64,000 nucleotides of DNA from an uncultured Roseibium sp. Lineage in GTDB: Bacteria > Pseudomonadota > Alphaproteobacteria > Rhizobiales > Stappiaceae. The notes beneath the pieces are model-generated. The model searched no databases. It was not told the DNA's origin and saw nothing but the letters and a program-made list of their open reading frames with translations. Position numbers and translations under genes: made by a program. The number at the start of each line of letters is the position of its first letter. Within the stretch, counting starts at the first letter, position 1. Of this stretch, positions 55,467-63,684 are shown piece after piece. The stretch is taken from NCBI RefSeq assembly GCF_963669205.1, contig NZ_OY769915.1, forward strand, positions 5,970,501 through 6,034,500, in the 5' to 3' direction.

Positions 55467-56231
55467 CTAAGGAGCGAGGGTTTCCGTGTGGCCGTCGATG
55501 GCCAGGATCTGCCCGGAGATCTTCCGGCCCGCGTCGGAGGCCAGAAAGGAAATCATGTTGGTGACGTCCTCAGCGGTGACCCAGGTCCGCATCGAGACCC
55601 CGTCGACGTAAAGCGCCCGCACCTCGTCCTCGCTCAGGCCTCTTGCGGCCGCCTCGTTGGCGACAACCCGGTCCATGCGCGGTCCCTCGACGGCTCCCGG
55701 GCATATGGCGTTGACGCGAATGCCGTGCGGACCGAGTTCCATCGCGAGCGTTTTCGTCAGCCCGACGATCGCCCATTTGGCGGCCGCGTAGGGAGAACGC
55801 ATCGGATAGCCCATGATGCCTGCGGTCGAGGACGTCAGGGTAATCAGGCCCGATCCCTGCGCCTTCATCACGCGCGCGGCCCAGCGGCAGGTCAGAAACG
55901 CGCCATGCACGTTCGTTGCGACGCAGCTTTGCCAGTCCGCGTAGTCAAGCGTGTCGATCGCACCGGCCGGTCCACCTGTGCCCGCATTCGCACAGACCAC
56001 ATCCGCACCGCCCCACCGGGCCTCAAGCTCGGAAAGGAAGTCCCCCATCTCGCTCTCCGAGGTCACGTCGGCGACCGCCGCGACCGCGTCCGGGTGCTGC
56101 TCGGAGAAGGAAACGACGGCCTCCGCGTCGGCATCGCAGATGGCGACCTGCGCGCCCTCGCTCAAAAAGCGATCGGCGATCACCCGCCCGATCCCGGCAG
56201 CACCGGCAGACACGAGAACCCGCTTTGTCAT
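55467..56231 (-). CDS. SDR-family dehydrogenase of the polyol importer cluster
   Basis: 254 residues. The cofactor loop is SAGAAGIGRVIAD, VCANAG is the NNAG equivalent, and the active site is SST...Y-A-A-A-K (SPYAAAKWAIVG). The closing GQILAIDGH is typical. It probably oxidises an alcohol with NAD(P). It lies 130 bp upstream of the LacI gene on the same strand. It could convert an imported polyol to the ketose used by the DAK-type kinase. This role is an inference from context. Confidence 0.85.
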   Translation of the reverse strand: MTKRVLVSAGAAGIGRVIADRFLSEGAQVAICDADAEAVVSFSEQHPDAVAAVADVTSESEMGDFLSELEARWGGADVVCANAGTGGPAGAIDTLDYADWQSCVATNVHGAFLTCRWAARVMKAQGSGLITLTSSTAGIMGYPMRSPYAAAKWAIVGLTKTLAMELGPHGIRVNAICPGAVEGPRMDRVVANEAAARGLSEDEVRALYVDGVSMRTWVTAEDVTNMISFLASDAGRKISGQILAIDGHTETLAP

Positions 56232-56503
56232 GATTGTCCGCCTTTCAGAATGCGTGCGCCACGAAGCGGGCAGGAAGGTGCACGCCTTACCGGTGGGACG
56301 CAAGAGGATTTGCCGTGTGAAGGCCCGGAAGACACCTCGCAGGATCGCCCCGGACGTAGCGGAAGCGCAACTGTCGGGACTGGAATAGCCGGTGACGCTT
56401 GCAGCAAATTCACTGCGACATTTTTTCGCACAATCATTGGACTCCCGCCTCGCTCATATGCAACGCTTGCGGGATGGGGAACGGAACGTCACGAGGAGGG
56501 GAC

Positions 56504-58114
56504 ATGTCTGAAGCGCCAGAAACCAAGAAGATGCTGGATCCGGATCCGCGGGTCTGGGACTTCGAAACGGAATACGAACTCGGGCAGGATAACATTCGGC
56601 CCTTCGGCCTGGATCTGCACAACCCTGTCTTCCTGATATCGAGTATCCTGATCGCGGCCTTCGTCCTGATCGCCCTTGCGAACCAGGAAGCGGCCGCGTC
56701 GTTCTTCGGCTGGCTGCGGCCCTGGCTGACCAGCACGTTCGACTGGTTCCTGGTCCTGTCGGTCAATGCGATCACGCTCTTCTGCCTCGCGCTGATCATC
56801 CTGCCGGTCGGTTCGGTCCGGATCGGCGGCAAGGACGCGAAACCCGACTATTCCTATGCCGGCTGGATCGCGATGATGTTCGCGGCGGGCATCGGCATCG
56901 GCCTGCTGTTCTTTGGCGTACTTGAGCCTGTCTACTATAATTTCGCCGAAAGCGGTGGAGCGACCCCTCTCGGGATCGACATAAACGAACCGGGCAACGA
57001 ATATATCGGCATCGTCGGCACGATCCACCACTGGGGTCTCGAAGGCTGGGCAGTCTATGCCGCGGTCGGGCTGTCACTGGCAATCTTCGCCTACAATCTC
57101 GGCCTGCCGCTCACGCTCAGGTCCGCCTTTTATCCCATCCTCGGTGAACGCGTCTGGGGATGGTGGGGCCATGCCATCGATACACTTGCCGTTTTCGCGA
57201 CCCTGTTCGGCCTGACCACATCGCTCGGTCTCGGTGCACAACAGGTCGCTGCCGGTCTTTACGAAGTCTTCGGTATTGAACCGTCACCGACCGTGGTTGT
57301 TCTTTTGATCATCGGCATTACGGCCATCGCGCTCGGCTCGGTTCTGCTCGGCATGGACGCCGGCGTGAAGCGGCTGTCGGAGATCAACATGATCATGGCC
57401 GTCGGCCTGTTCCTGTTCGTGATCATCGCAACGGGTATCGGTGTCGCCGCGACACGCTACTTCTCGGTGATGACCGACTACATCATGTATTTGCCCGCGC
57501 TCTCAAATCCGTTCGGGCGGGAGGACACAAGTTTCTTCCACGGCTGGACGACCTTTTACTGGGCGTGGTGGATCGCGTGGTCGCCGTTTGTGGGCATGTT
57601 CATCGCCCGCATTTCCAGGGGCCGCACGGTACGTGAATTCGTGATCTGTGCCCTCATCGCGCCGACCGCCGTTTGCGCGCTGTGGATGTCCACTTTCGGC
57701 GGCGCAGCCATCGACATGCTGAACGCCGGCGGCGCGGAAGGCGTCCGGGCAACCGTCATCGACGCCTACAAGCCGGAAGGCGCCCTGTTCGGCTTCCTGA
57801 AGGAGCTGCCGCTCTACCAGATCGTCGCGCCGATCTCGCTTCTGCTGATCGTGATCTTCTTCGTGACATCGTCCGATTCCGGCTCACTGGTGATCGACAC
57901 GATCACGGCCGGCGGCAAGATGGATGCACCCGTCATCCAGCGTGTGTTCTGGTGCACGCTCGAAGGCCTGGTCGCGATTGCGCTGCTGCTCGGAGGCGGT
58001 CTGTCCGCCCTGCAGGGGGCCGCGGTTTCCACCGGCATTCCGTTCACGCTCGTCGTGCTGGTCATGTGCTACTGCCTGTACCTGGCATTGCGAGCGGAAC
58101 GGGCGAAAATCTGA
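56504..58114 (+). CDS. BCCT-family transporter
   Basis: 537 residues with twelve helices. The family signature is in helices 8-9: GWTTFYWAWWIAWSPFVGMFIARISRGRTVREF. Early WIAMMFAAGIGIGLLFFGVLEP and GWAVYAAVGL also match. Members import betaine, choline or carnitine-type quaternary amines with sodium or protons. Substrate aromatic residues are not resolvable here. ATG 56504 has GAGGAGGGGAC upstream. It converges on acdS across a shared terminator, with the divergent SDR gene upstream. The 272-bp upstream spacer shows no clear operator. Confidence 0.92.
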   Translation: MSEAPETKKMLDPDPRVWDFETEYELGQDNIRPFGLDLHNPVFLISSILIAAFVLIALANQEAAASFFGWLRPWLTSTFDWFLVLSVNAITLFCLALIILPVGSVRIGGKDAKPDYSYAGWIAMMFAAGIGIGLLFFGVLEPVYYNFAESGGATPLGIDINEPGNEYIGIVGTIHHWGLEGWAVYAAVGLSLAIFAYNLGLPLTLRSAFYPILGERVWGWWGHAIDTLAVFATLFGLTTSLGLGAQQVAAGLYEVFGIEPSPTVVVLLIIGITAIALGSVLLGMDAGVKRLSEINMIMAVGLFLFVIIATGIGVAATRYFSVMTDYIMYLPALSNPFGREDTSFFHGWTTFYWAWWIAWSPFVGMFIARISRGRTVREFVICALIAPTAVCALWMSTFGGAAIDMLNAGGAEGVRATVIDAYKPEGALFGFLKELPLYQIVAPISLLLIVIFFVTSSDSGSLVIDTITAGGKMDAPVIQRVFWCTLEGLVAIALLLGGGLSALQGAAVSTGIPFTLVVLVMCYCLYLALRAERAKI

Positions 58115-58170
58115 GCCAAACAACCCAGGCGGCGGCACCCCGCTCGCCGCCTGGAACATCACCCTTGATT

Positions 58171-58207
58171 GCAGTGTCCGGTCACGATTGGCCGGACACT
58201 GCTGTTT
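58171..58207. terminator. Bidirectional terminator between BCCT and acdS genes
   Basis: GCAGTGTCCGG (58171-58181) pairs with CCGGACACTGC (58192-58202) around a 10-base loop, followed by TGTTTT. The perfect 11-bp stem between two convergent stops fits a terminator for both transcripts. Confidence 0.8.
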
Positions 58208-59224
58208 TCAGCCGTCCTTGTAATAGTAGCTGTAGCCGTTGAGGGCCGGTGCACCGCCAAGATGGGCGTAAAGGACTTTCGCGCCGTCCTCGAACCTGCC
58301 TTTCTTGATAAGATCGATCATGCCCTGCATCGATTTTCCCTCGTAAACCGGGTCCGTGATCATCGCCTCCGTCTTGGCCGCCAGCCGGATCGCGTCGTTG
58401 GTTTCTTCTGAAGGCACCCCGTAGGCCGGGTAGGCATAGTCGGGATTGATGACGATCTCCTCGTCCGAGACCCGTCTGCCCAGTTCGACGATATCCGCCG
58501 TATGGTCGACGATCTGCCGCACCTGCGCCCGCGTCTGCTCAAGCGTACCGGAGGCATCGATGCCGATCACCCTCTCGGCGCGGTCCTGCGCCGCGAAGCC
58601 GACAATCATGCCCGCCTGCGTGGAGCCCGTGACCACGCACACGATGATGTAGTCGAAGCTGAACCCCAATTCGGCCTCCTGCGCTTTGACCTCTTCGGCG
58701 AACCCGACATAACCGAGCCCGCCAAATTTGTGGACGGACGCCCCCGCCGGAATGCCGTAGGGCACGCCGCCGGCGTCCCGCACCGAGCTCATGGCGTCTT
58801 CCCAGCTTTTGCGAATGCCGATGTCGAAGCCGTCCTCGACGAGCCTGGAATCGGCCCCCATGAGCCGCGTCAGCAGAATGTTGCCGACACGATCGTAGAC
58901 CGCATCGTAATGGGGCACCCACTTCTCCTGGACGACAACGCATTTCATGCCGATTTTCGCGGCCGTCGCGGCCACCATGCGCGTGTGGTTCGACTGCACA
59001 CCGCCGATGGAGACCAGCGTGTCGGCGCCGGAGGCAATTGCGTCCGGAACGATGTATTCCAGCTTGCGCAACTTGTTGCCGCCGAAGGCAAGCCCGGAAT
59101 TGCAGTCTTCCCGTTTCGCATAGATCTGCACCTTGCCCCCGAGCGCGTCGGAAAGGCGCGGCAAATGCTCGATGGGCGTCGGCCCGAAGGTCAGGGGATA
59201 GCGTTCGAATTTTTCAAGATTCAT
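58208..59224 (-). CDS. acdS: 1-aminocyclopropane-1-carboxylate deaminase
   Basis: 338 residues starting MNLEKFERYPLTFGPTPIEHL. All diagnostic positions of authentic ACC deaminase are in place: PLP Lys51 (GGNK), Ser78, Tyr268, Tyr294-Glu295 (DPVYEGKS) and Leu322 (AHLGG). This separates it from D-cysteine desulfhydrase, which has changed residues at 295 and 322. It breaks ACC into ammonia and 2-oxobutyrate in the cytosol, a trait tied to plants or to organisms that make ACC. ATG 59224 is chosen on family start. A divergent Lrp-type gene controls it. Confidence 0.95.
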   Translation of the reverse strand: MNLEKFERYPLTFGPTPIEHLPRLSDALGGKVQIYAKREDCNSGLAFGGNKLRKLEYIVPDAIASGADTLVSIGGVQSNHTRMVAATAAKIGMKCVVVQEKWVPHYDAVYDRVGNILLTRLMGADSRLVEDGFDIGIRKSWEDAMSSVRDAGGVPYGIPAGASVHKFGGLGYVGFAEEVKAQEAELGFSFDYIIVCVVTGSTQAGMIVGFAAQDRAERVIGIDASGTLEQTRAQVRQIVDHTADIVELGRRVSDEEIVINPDYAYPAYGVPSEETNDAIRLAAKTEAMITDPVYEGKSMQGMIDLIKKGRFEDGAKVLYAHLGGAPALNGYSYYYKDG

Positions 59225-59364
59225 GGCAGGCACCTTGCGATTTCAGATCTCCAGAGGCTGACAGAGTTCTGCAGAAAGGTGCTCTCGAATTTGGCTAAAA
59301 AGCTATTCGCTTTCTGTTAGAAGAGAACAGATAGTCAGATTTTTCTTCATCAAAGGCGCTATAA

Positions 59365-59844
59365 ATGAAAGATTCTTCCGCAAACGTTTTGCTCGACAGG
59401 ACCGACAGGAAAATCCTCAAGCTTTTGCAGAGCGAAGGGCGGCTCTCCAACGCCGAACTTGCCGAACGGGTGAGTGTCAGCGCTGCGACCTGTCACCGGC
59501 GCACGCAGAGACTGTTCGATGAAGGTGTGATCAGTTCGGTGCGCGCCATGGTCAACCCGGACCAGGTGGATCGCGCCGCGCTGGTGATTGTCGGCGTCGT
59601 GCTGGACCGGTCCACGCCGCAGAGTTTCGCCGAGTTCGAGAACGCGGTCCGCAAACTGAGTTTCGTTCTCGACTGCCACCTGGTCGCCGGCGACTTCGAC
59701 TACTTCCTGAAAATCCGCGTCAAGGACATGGCCGACTTCAACAGACTGCATGGCGAGAAACTGATCGCCCTGCCCGGTGTCCGCCAGACGCGGACATTCT
59801 TCGTCATGAAGGAAGTCACGGACAACGCGCCGCTGTCGTTCTGA
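59365..59844 (+). CDS. acdR: Lrp/AsnC-family regulator of ACC deaminase
   Basis: 159 residues. The helix-turn-helix LDRTDRKILKLLQSEGRLSNAELAERVSVSAATCHRRTQRL and the C-terminal RAM effector domain (VKDMADFNRLHGEKLIALPGV) are clear. It is divergent from acdS with 140 bp between, the known acdR-acdS arrangement in rhizobia and Pseudomonas. AcdR usually activates acdS in response to ACC. AT-rich sequence near 59310-59350 is the likely promoter and Lrp site. Confidence 0.93.
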   Translation: MKDSSANVLLDRTDRKILKLLQSEGRLSNAELAERVSVSAATCHRRTQRLFDEGVISSVRAMVNPDQVDRAALVIVGVVLDRSTPQSFAEFENAVRKLSFVLDCHLVAGDFDYFLKIRVKDMADFNRLHGEKLIALPGVRQTRTFFVMKEVTDNAPLSF

Positions 59845-59906
59845 GCAGGAATGCGCCCGTCCTTGTGGGAAGAACGGGCGCCGGGTGCATCGGCCCGGGA
59901 TCGGGA

Positions 59907-60563
59907 TCAGGCCTTTTCGCGGCGGCGAAGGCCGGCAACGCCGCCAAGTGCACCCAACAGCAGCAGTCCGCTGGCGGGAAGCGGAACCGCCGTCACCGAG
60001 GCGGGCGTGTAATCGACGACCAGGCGCGCCGCATCCCAGGTGGTGTTTTCAAGGGAAGCGACCTGGAAGGACGCGAAACTGTCCGTTTCGAATCTGACGC
60101 TCAGCAGATCGCCGAGAAGTGCAGCCGCGACCATGCCAAGATCGGTAAACGCGATGGTCGTGACATCCCCGCCCGATCCGCCTTTCGCAACGCTTGTGTC
60201 GGCAACCTGGTCCCCGGCAGCATCATAGTCTGCAATCGAGACCGTACCGTCTCCGAGATAGGCGAACAGGTCGACGGCGGCCAGGGCGCCCGTGTTCGAC
60301 ACGAACCGGGAATTGGTCCATTGAAACGAGACCGAATTGATCGTTGCAGTGTCGTCGATGGCGGCAAGATTGAATTCGAAGATGCCGTTGGTGATGTTGC
60401 CACCCGACTGAGCGACGGACACCGACGTGTCGACAGTATCGACCACGGCCCCGCCAAACGTCCTCACGGATCCATCGTCGATCGTGCCGAGCGTCATCGT
60501 GGCGGCGGACGCCGCCGTTGGAACGGTAAGCGCCAGCAACGCGGTTAAAATCTGTTTTTTCAT
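59907..60563 (-). CDS. VPLPA-CTERM sorting-domain exported protein
   Basis: 218 residues. The signal peptide MKKQILTALLALTVPTAASA is followed by a beta-rich exported domain and then the sorting tail VPLPASGLLLLGALGGVAGLRRREKA. The tail is a VPLPA motif, a short hydrophobic helix and a basic end. Proteins with this tail are processed by a dedicated exosortase and are often linked to exopolysaccharide. No exosortase gene is in the window. The mature part has no catalytic motif I can recognise. A GCGCCCGT / ACGGGCGC hairpin lies just beyond the stop (59852-59881). Confidence 0.85.
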   Translation of the reverse strand: MKKQILTALLALTVPTAASAATMTLGTIDDGSVRTFGGAVVDTVDTSVSVAQSGGNITNGIFEFNLAAIDDTATINSVSFQWTNSRFVSNTGALAAVDLFAYLGDGTVSIADYDAAGDQVADTSVAKGGSGGDVTTIAFTDLGMVAAALLGDLLSVRFETDSFASFQVASLENTTWDAARLVVDYTPASVTAVPLPASGLLLLGALGGVAGLRRREKA

Positions 60564-60835
60564 ATTGACCCTCGCATTGAGTTTGGAAATCGGATTTGAA
60601 GGAAATCACCTGGACTGACCTGAAAAACGGCGCGGGTGCTGAAGCAGCCCCCTTTTCGCGTGCTGGCCACGGCGTTCATTTTTCGACCGGACGGTTGATT
60701 TTTGAAGCGCCGCGCATAATCATTTCCCCATTGCAGTATGCGCTGGCGACTTATGCAGATAGCCCGCACAAGTGAAATGCCGCCTGCGCGAAACCGTTGA
60801 AAAACAGTGATTTAATTCGTAAAGTCTAATTCGCG

Positions 60836-61678
60836 ATGCGTGAAATTGATGTTGTTTTTGATCCCGAGAGAAAGCTCTTTCTCTATTTCGGCATAACGTT
60901 TCTGGCTATCGGCGTCGGTCCGTTCGGAACCTACGAAACGATGACGCTTTGGCAGCGCACTGTGTTCTGGAGCCTGGACATTCTCGGATGCGCGCTGATC
61001 GTCGTTCCGATCGTGCATGTCAGTTACCACAGCCGGTTACTGAAGTTCCTGTCCTCCCTGCCGCGCTTTCTCTTCGGAGTGGTCCTGGCTGCCTTGCCGG
61101 CGGCCGGTTACATATCGGTCCTTTATGGAACGGTCGGGGACAAGCTCGAGATCACGACCCCCTTTCCACTCCTTTACGTCCAGGTGACGGTATTCTCGGC
61201 ACTGCTTCTACTGACAGAATTCGTGCTCTGGCCGAAACTGTTCGGAAACCGGGGCGGCAAGGACGTACCAACGCAACAGCCATCTGCACCGTTGGCAACG
61301 GAGACTGCGTTGTCCGGCGAGACCCACCGCTCTCCAGGTGACGCGATCCCGCTCATGTCGAGACTGCCCGAGGACGTGCGGGGTGGAGCAATCGTCTCGA
61401 TTTCCATGCAGGATCACTATGCCGAGGTCACCCTGACGAGCGGCAGGGCCCTGATCCTGATGCGTCTTGGCGACGCCATCGATCTTCTGGAAGGCTGTCC
61501 GGGCGCGCGTGTGCACCGGTCACACTGGGTCGCGCTGGACTTTTTCGAAGCAATTGAAAAACGGGACCGGGGATACCGGGTTCGGCTCAAGGACGGCAGG
61601 GAGCTTCCTCTCAGCGCGACCTATCTCGAAGCCGCCCGGCAGCAGCTCGCTCAGTCTTCGCGAGCCGAAACTGTCTGA
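60836..61678 (+). CDS. Membrane-anchored LytTR DNA-binding regulator
   Basis: 280 residues. Four helices occupy about 12-130 (LFLYFGITFLAIGVGPFG, TVFWSLDILGCALIVVPIV, FLFGVVLAALPAAGYISVL, LLYVQVTVFSALLLLTEFV). A disordered linker leads to a LytTR domain from about 180 (AIVSISMQDHYAEVTLTSGR, ARVHRSHWVAL, GREHPLS-like RELPLSATYL). The whole resembles stand-alone membrane LytTR proteins that respond to the membrane state without a kinase. The divergent 272-bp spacer may hold its operators. No target is evident. Confidence 0.88.
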   Translation: MREIDVVFDPERKLFLYFGITFLAIGVGPFGTYETMTLWQRTVFWSLDILGCALIVVPIVHVSYHSRLLKFLSSLPRFLFGVVLAALPAAGYISVLYGTVGDKLEITTPFPLLYVQVTVFSALLLLTEFVLWPKLFGNRGGKDVPTQQPSAPLATETALSGETHRSPGDAIPLMSRLPEDVRGGAIVSISMQDHYAEVTLTSGRALILMRLGDAIDLLEGCPGARVHRSHWVALDFFEAIEKRDRGYRVRLKDGRELPLSATYLEAARQQLAQSSRAETV

Positions 61679-61695
61679 ACCGCGCACGCCGCTCC

Positions 61696-62436
61696 TCACA
61701 TGTCGCCGTTCACCACAAGCTGGATCCGGTCGGCGGCGGCGCGGGCGCGGGTGTACTGGATCGGCTTGCCGGACGTGTCGAGATTGACGCTTTCAACGAC
61801 CAGAACCGGCTGGCCAAGCGCGATGCCGAGCTGCTGCGCATCCCTTGCTTCCACCAGTTCCGACGTGATCCGGCTTTCCTTGCGGCGGTAATCTTCGATC
61901 CCCGCCTGCCTGAGCGCTTCGGTAATCGATCCGCTCTCGGCATAGTCGGCCACGAAATTCGGGACGGTTGCCTGCACGAACCAGCTTGTGCCCACGATCA
62001 TTGGAACCCCGTCTGCAACGCGCAGCGTTTCCAGCCGGATCAGCATCGTACCGAGCGGCACGTCGAGCTGGTTGGCAAGTAGCGCGTCGGCCTCTTCCAG
62101 CGCCGAGCCGATCAGCCGACCGCTCGGCGAACGGTCCTGGCCGGAGACGATCTCGGAAAACCGCGTTCTCGGACCGATCGGGTAGCTGAGCGGCGCCGAG
62201 GCGACAAATGTCCCCCGGCCCTGATCCGCACGCAGGATACCCTCCGATGTCAGCGCGGCGATCGCGCGGCGCACCGTGTGGCGGTTGACACCGAATCGCG
62301 TGGCCAGACTGGATTCGGGCGGCAGCTTGCTGCCTTCCTCGAAAGCCCCGCTGATGATTTCGGCTTTCAGCGTTTCCATGATCTGGCGCCAGACCGCAAT
62401 CCCGGCACTGCGGTCAAGTGAGGTTGTGTTCGTCAT
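61696..62436 (-). CDS. phnF: GntR-family regulator of phosphonate use
   Basis: 246 residues starting MTNTTSLDRSAGIAVWRQIMETLKAEIISGAFEEG. The winged helix LPPESSLATRFGVNRHTVRRAIAALTSEGILRADQGRGTFV precedes a UTRA effector domain. It is divergent from phnG-phnH-phnI, the usual PhnF setting. A TTTGT/ACAAA inverted repeat lies between them. Members repress the C-P lyase operon. The frame extends upstream to 62628, but M at 62436 fits the family. Confidence 0.92.
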   Translation of the reverse strand: MTNTTSLDRSAGIAVWRQIMETLKAEIISGAFEEGSKLPPESSLATRFGVNRHTVRRAIAALTSEGILRADQGRGTFVASAPLSYPIGPRTRFSEIVSGQDRSPSGRLIGSALEEADALLANQLDVPLGTMLIRLETLRVADGVPMIVGTSWFVQATVPNFVADYAESGSITEALRQAGIEDYRRKESRITSELVEARDAQQLGIALGQPVLVVESVNLDTSGKPIQYTRARAAADRIQLVVNGDM

Positions 62437-62474
62437 GTGCACGTCATCAAATTTCGGTACCAAAGAGTCAACTG

Positions 62475-62506
62475 GATTATTTGTATAGACAAATAGACAA
62501 ATAATC
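62475..62506. promoter_or_regulatory. Nested inverted repeats in the phnF/phnG spacer
   Basis: The arms GATTATTTGT (62475-62484) and ACAAATAATC (62497-62506) are exact inverted repeats. Inside them ATTTGTATAGACAAAT (62479-62494) has arms ATTTGT and ACAAAT around a 4-base spacer. TATAGACA resembles sites bound by PhnF-type GntR proteins. Confidence 0.6.
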
Positions 62507-62566
62507 AGTAGACAGAAGCTGTTTTCGACAGTCCCTCCTGTGACCGCCAACCTGAAGGCGCGCATC

Positions 62567-63040
62567 ATGACCGAAGCCACACCTTTGAACCCGGATGAGA
62601 GCGGACATGCCGCCCGCCGGAAAATCATCGCAACGCTTGCCGCTGCATCACCTGAAGCCGTCGCTGATCGCTACCGGACCATCGACACCCCGGATTATAA
62701 GTTGGTCCGCCAGCCGGAAACCGGTCTGGTTATGGTCCGCGGCCGCATGGGCGGCACCGGCAGCCCTTTCAACCTGGGTGAGGTCACGGTGACACGCTGC
62801 GTCGTCAGGCTGGATACCGGGGAAACCGGCAGCGCCTACAGCCTCGGGCGCAACAAGGAAAAGGCACTCCAGTCCGCCGTGATCGACGCCCTGTGGCAAC
62901 GTGCAGAGGCAAAAGAGCAAATCGAGACCGGTATCATCGCGCCGCTTGCTGCAGCGCAGGCCGGCAACCGCGAAACCGTCCGGGAAGAAACCGAGGCGAC
63001 GAAGGTCAATTTCTTCACAATGGTGCGGGGAGACAACTGA
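62567..63040 (+). CDS. phnG: Phosphonate C-P lyase system protein PhnG
   Basis: 157 residues. YKLVRQPETGLVMVRGRMGGTGSPFNLGEVTVTRCVVRL is the conserved family region, followed by GYGRNK-like SLGRNKEKALQSAVIDALWQ. PhnG is part of the core complex with PhnH, PhnI and PhnJ that primes and cleaves the C-P bond of alkylphosphonates. ATG 62567 is preceded by GAAGG. GTG 62540 is an in-frame alternative. Its TGA overlaps the phnH start. Confidence 0.94.
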   Translation: MTEATPLNPDESGHAARRKIIATLAAASPEAVADRYRTIDTPDYKLVRQPETGLVMVRGRMGGTGSPFNLGEVTVTRCVVRLDTGETGSAYSLGRNKEKALQSAVIDALWQRAEAKEQIETGIIAPLAAAQAGNRETVREETEATKVNFFTMVRGDN

Positions 63041-63681
63041 TGGAAACGGCAACCGCAAACTCAGGCCCGAACGACAGGCAAGCGCCGCTCGCGGCCGGTT
63101 TCCCGGATCCGGTGCATGACGCGCAGGCCTGTTTTCGCGCGATCATGAACGCGATGGCGCGTCCGGGAACGCGCCAGGCGCTGAATACCGGCACGCTCAC
63201 GCCACCCGACCCGCTGACGCCCGCCGCGGCGGCAATCGCCCTGACGCTATTCGACTACGACACGCCGGTCTGGCTCGACCGGGCCCTGATGTCGTCGGAA
63301 CCCGTCAAGGCCTTCCTGCGCTTTCACACCGGCGCGCCGATTGTCTGCGAACCCGTTGATGCCGCGTTCGCGCTTGTCGGCGATCCCAAACAGCTGATCC
63401 CGCTTGCAAGCTTCAACCAGGGCTCGGCGGAGTACCCGGACGAATCGACCACGGTCATCCTGAGCGGACAGGAATTCGATACCTCGCAGAAGGTGACGCT
63501 GAGCGGTCCCGGCATCCGGGACACCGCCACGCTCGCGGTCAACCCGATCCCGCCGGTGTTCTGGGACCAGGTGATCAGCAACAACAGACAATTTCCCAGG
63601 GGAATTGACCTGATCTTCGCCGGCAAGACGGACATCGCCGCGCTGCCGCGCTCCACCAGCATCGTGCTTACGGAGGTTTGA
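63040..63681 (+). CDS. phnH: Phosphonate C-P lyase system protein PhnH
   Basis: 213 residues. AGFPDPVHDAQACFRAIMNAMARPGTRQAL at the N-terminus and NPIPPVFWDQVISNNRQFPRGIDLIFAG near the end are the strong family blocks. It is a structural subunit of the C-P lyase core complex. ATG 63040 overlaps the phnG stop (TGATG), and phnI follows after 3 bp. Confidence 0.94.
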   Translation: METATANSGPNDRQAPLAAGFPDPVHDAQACFRAIMNAMARPGTRQALNTGTLTPPDPLTPAAAAIALTLFDYDTPVWLDRALMSSEPVKAFLRFHTGAPIVCEPVDAAFALVGDPKQLIPLASFNQGSAEYPDESTTVILSGQEFDTSQKVTLSGPGIRDTATLAVNPIPPVFWDQVISNNRQFPRGIDLIFAGKTDIAALPRSTSIVLTEV

Positions 63682-63684
63682 CAC

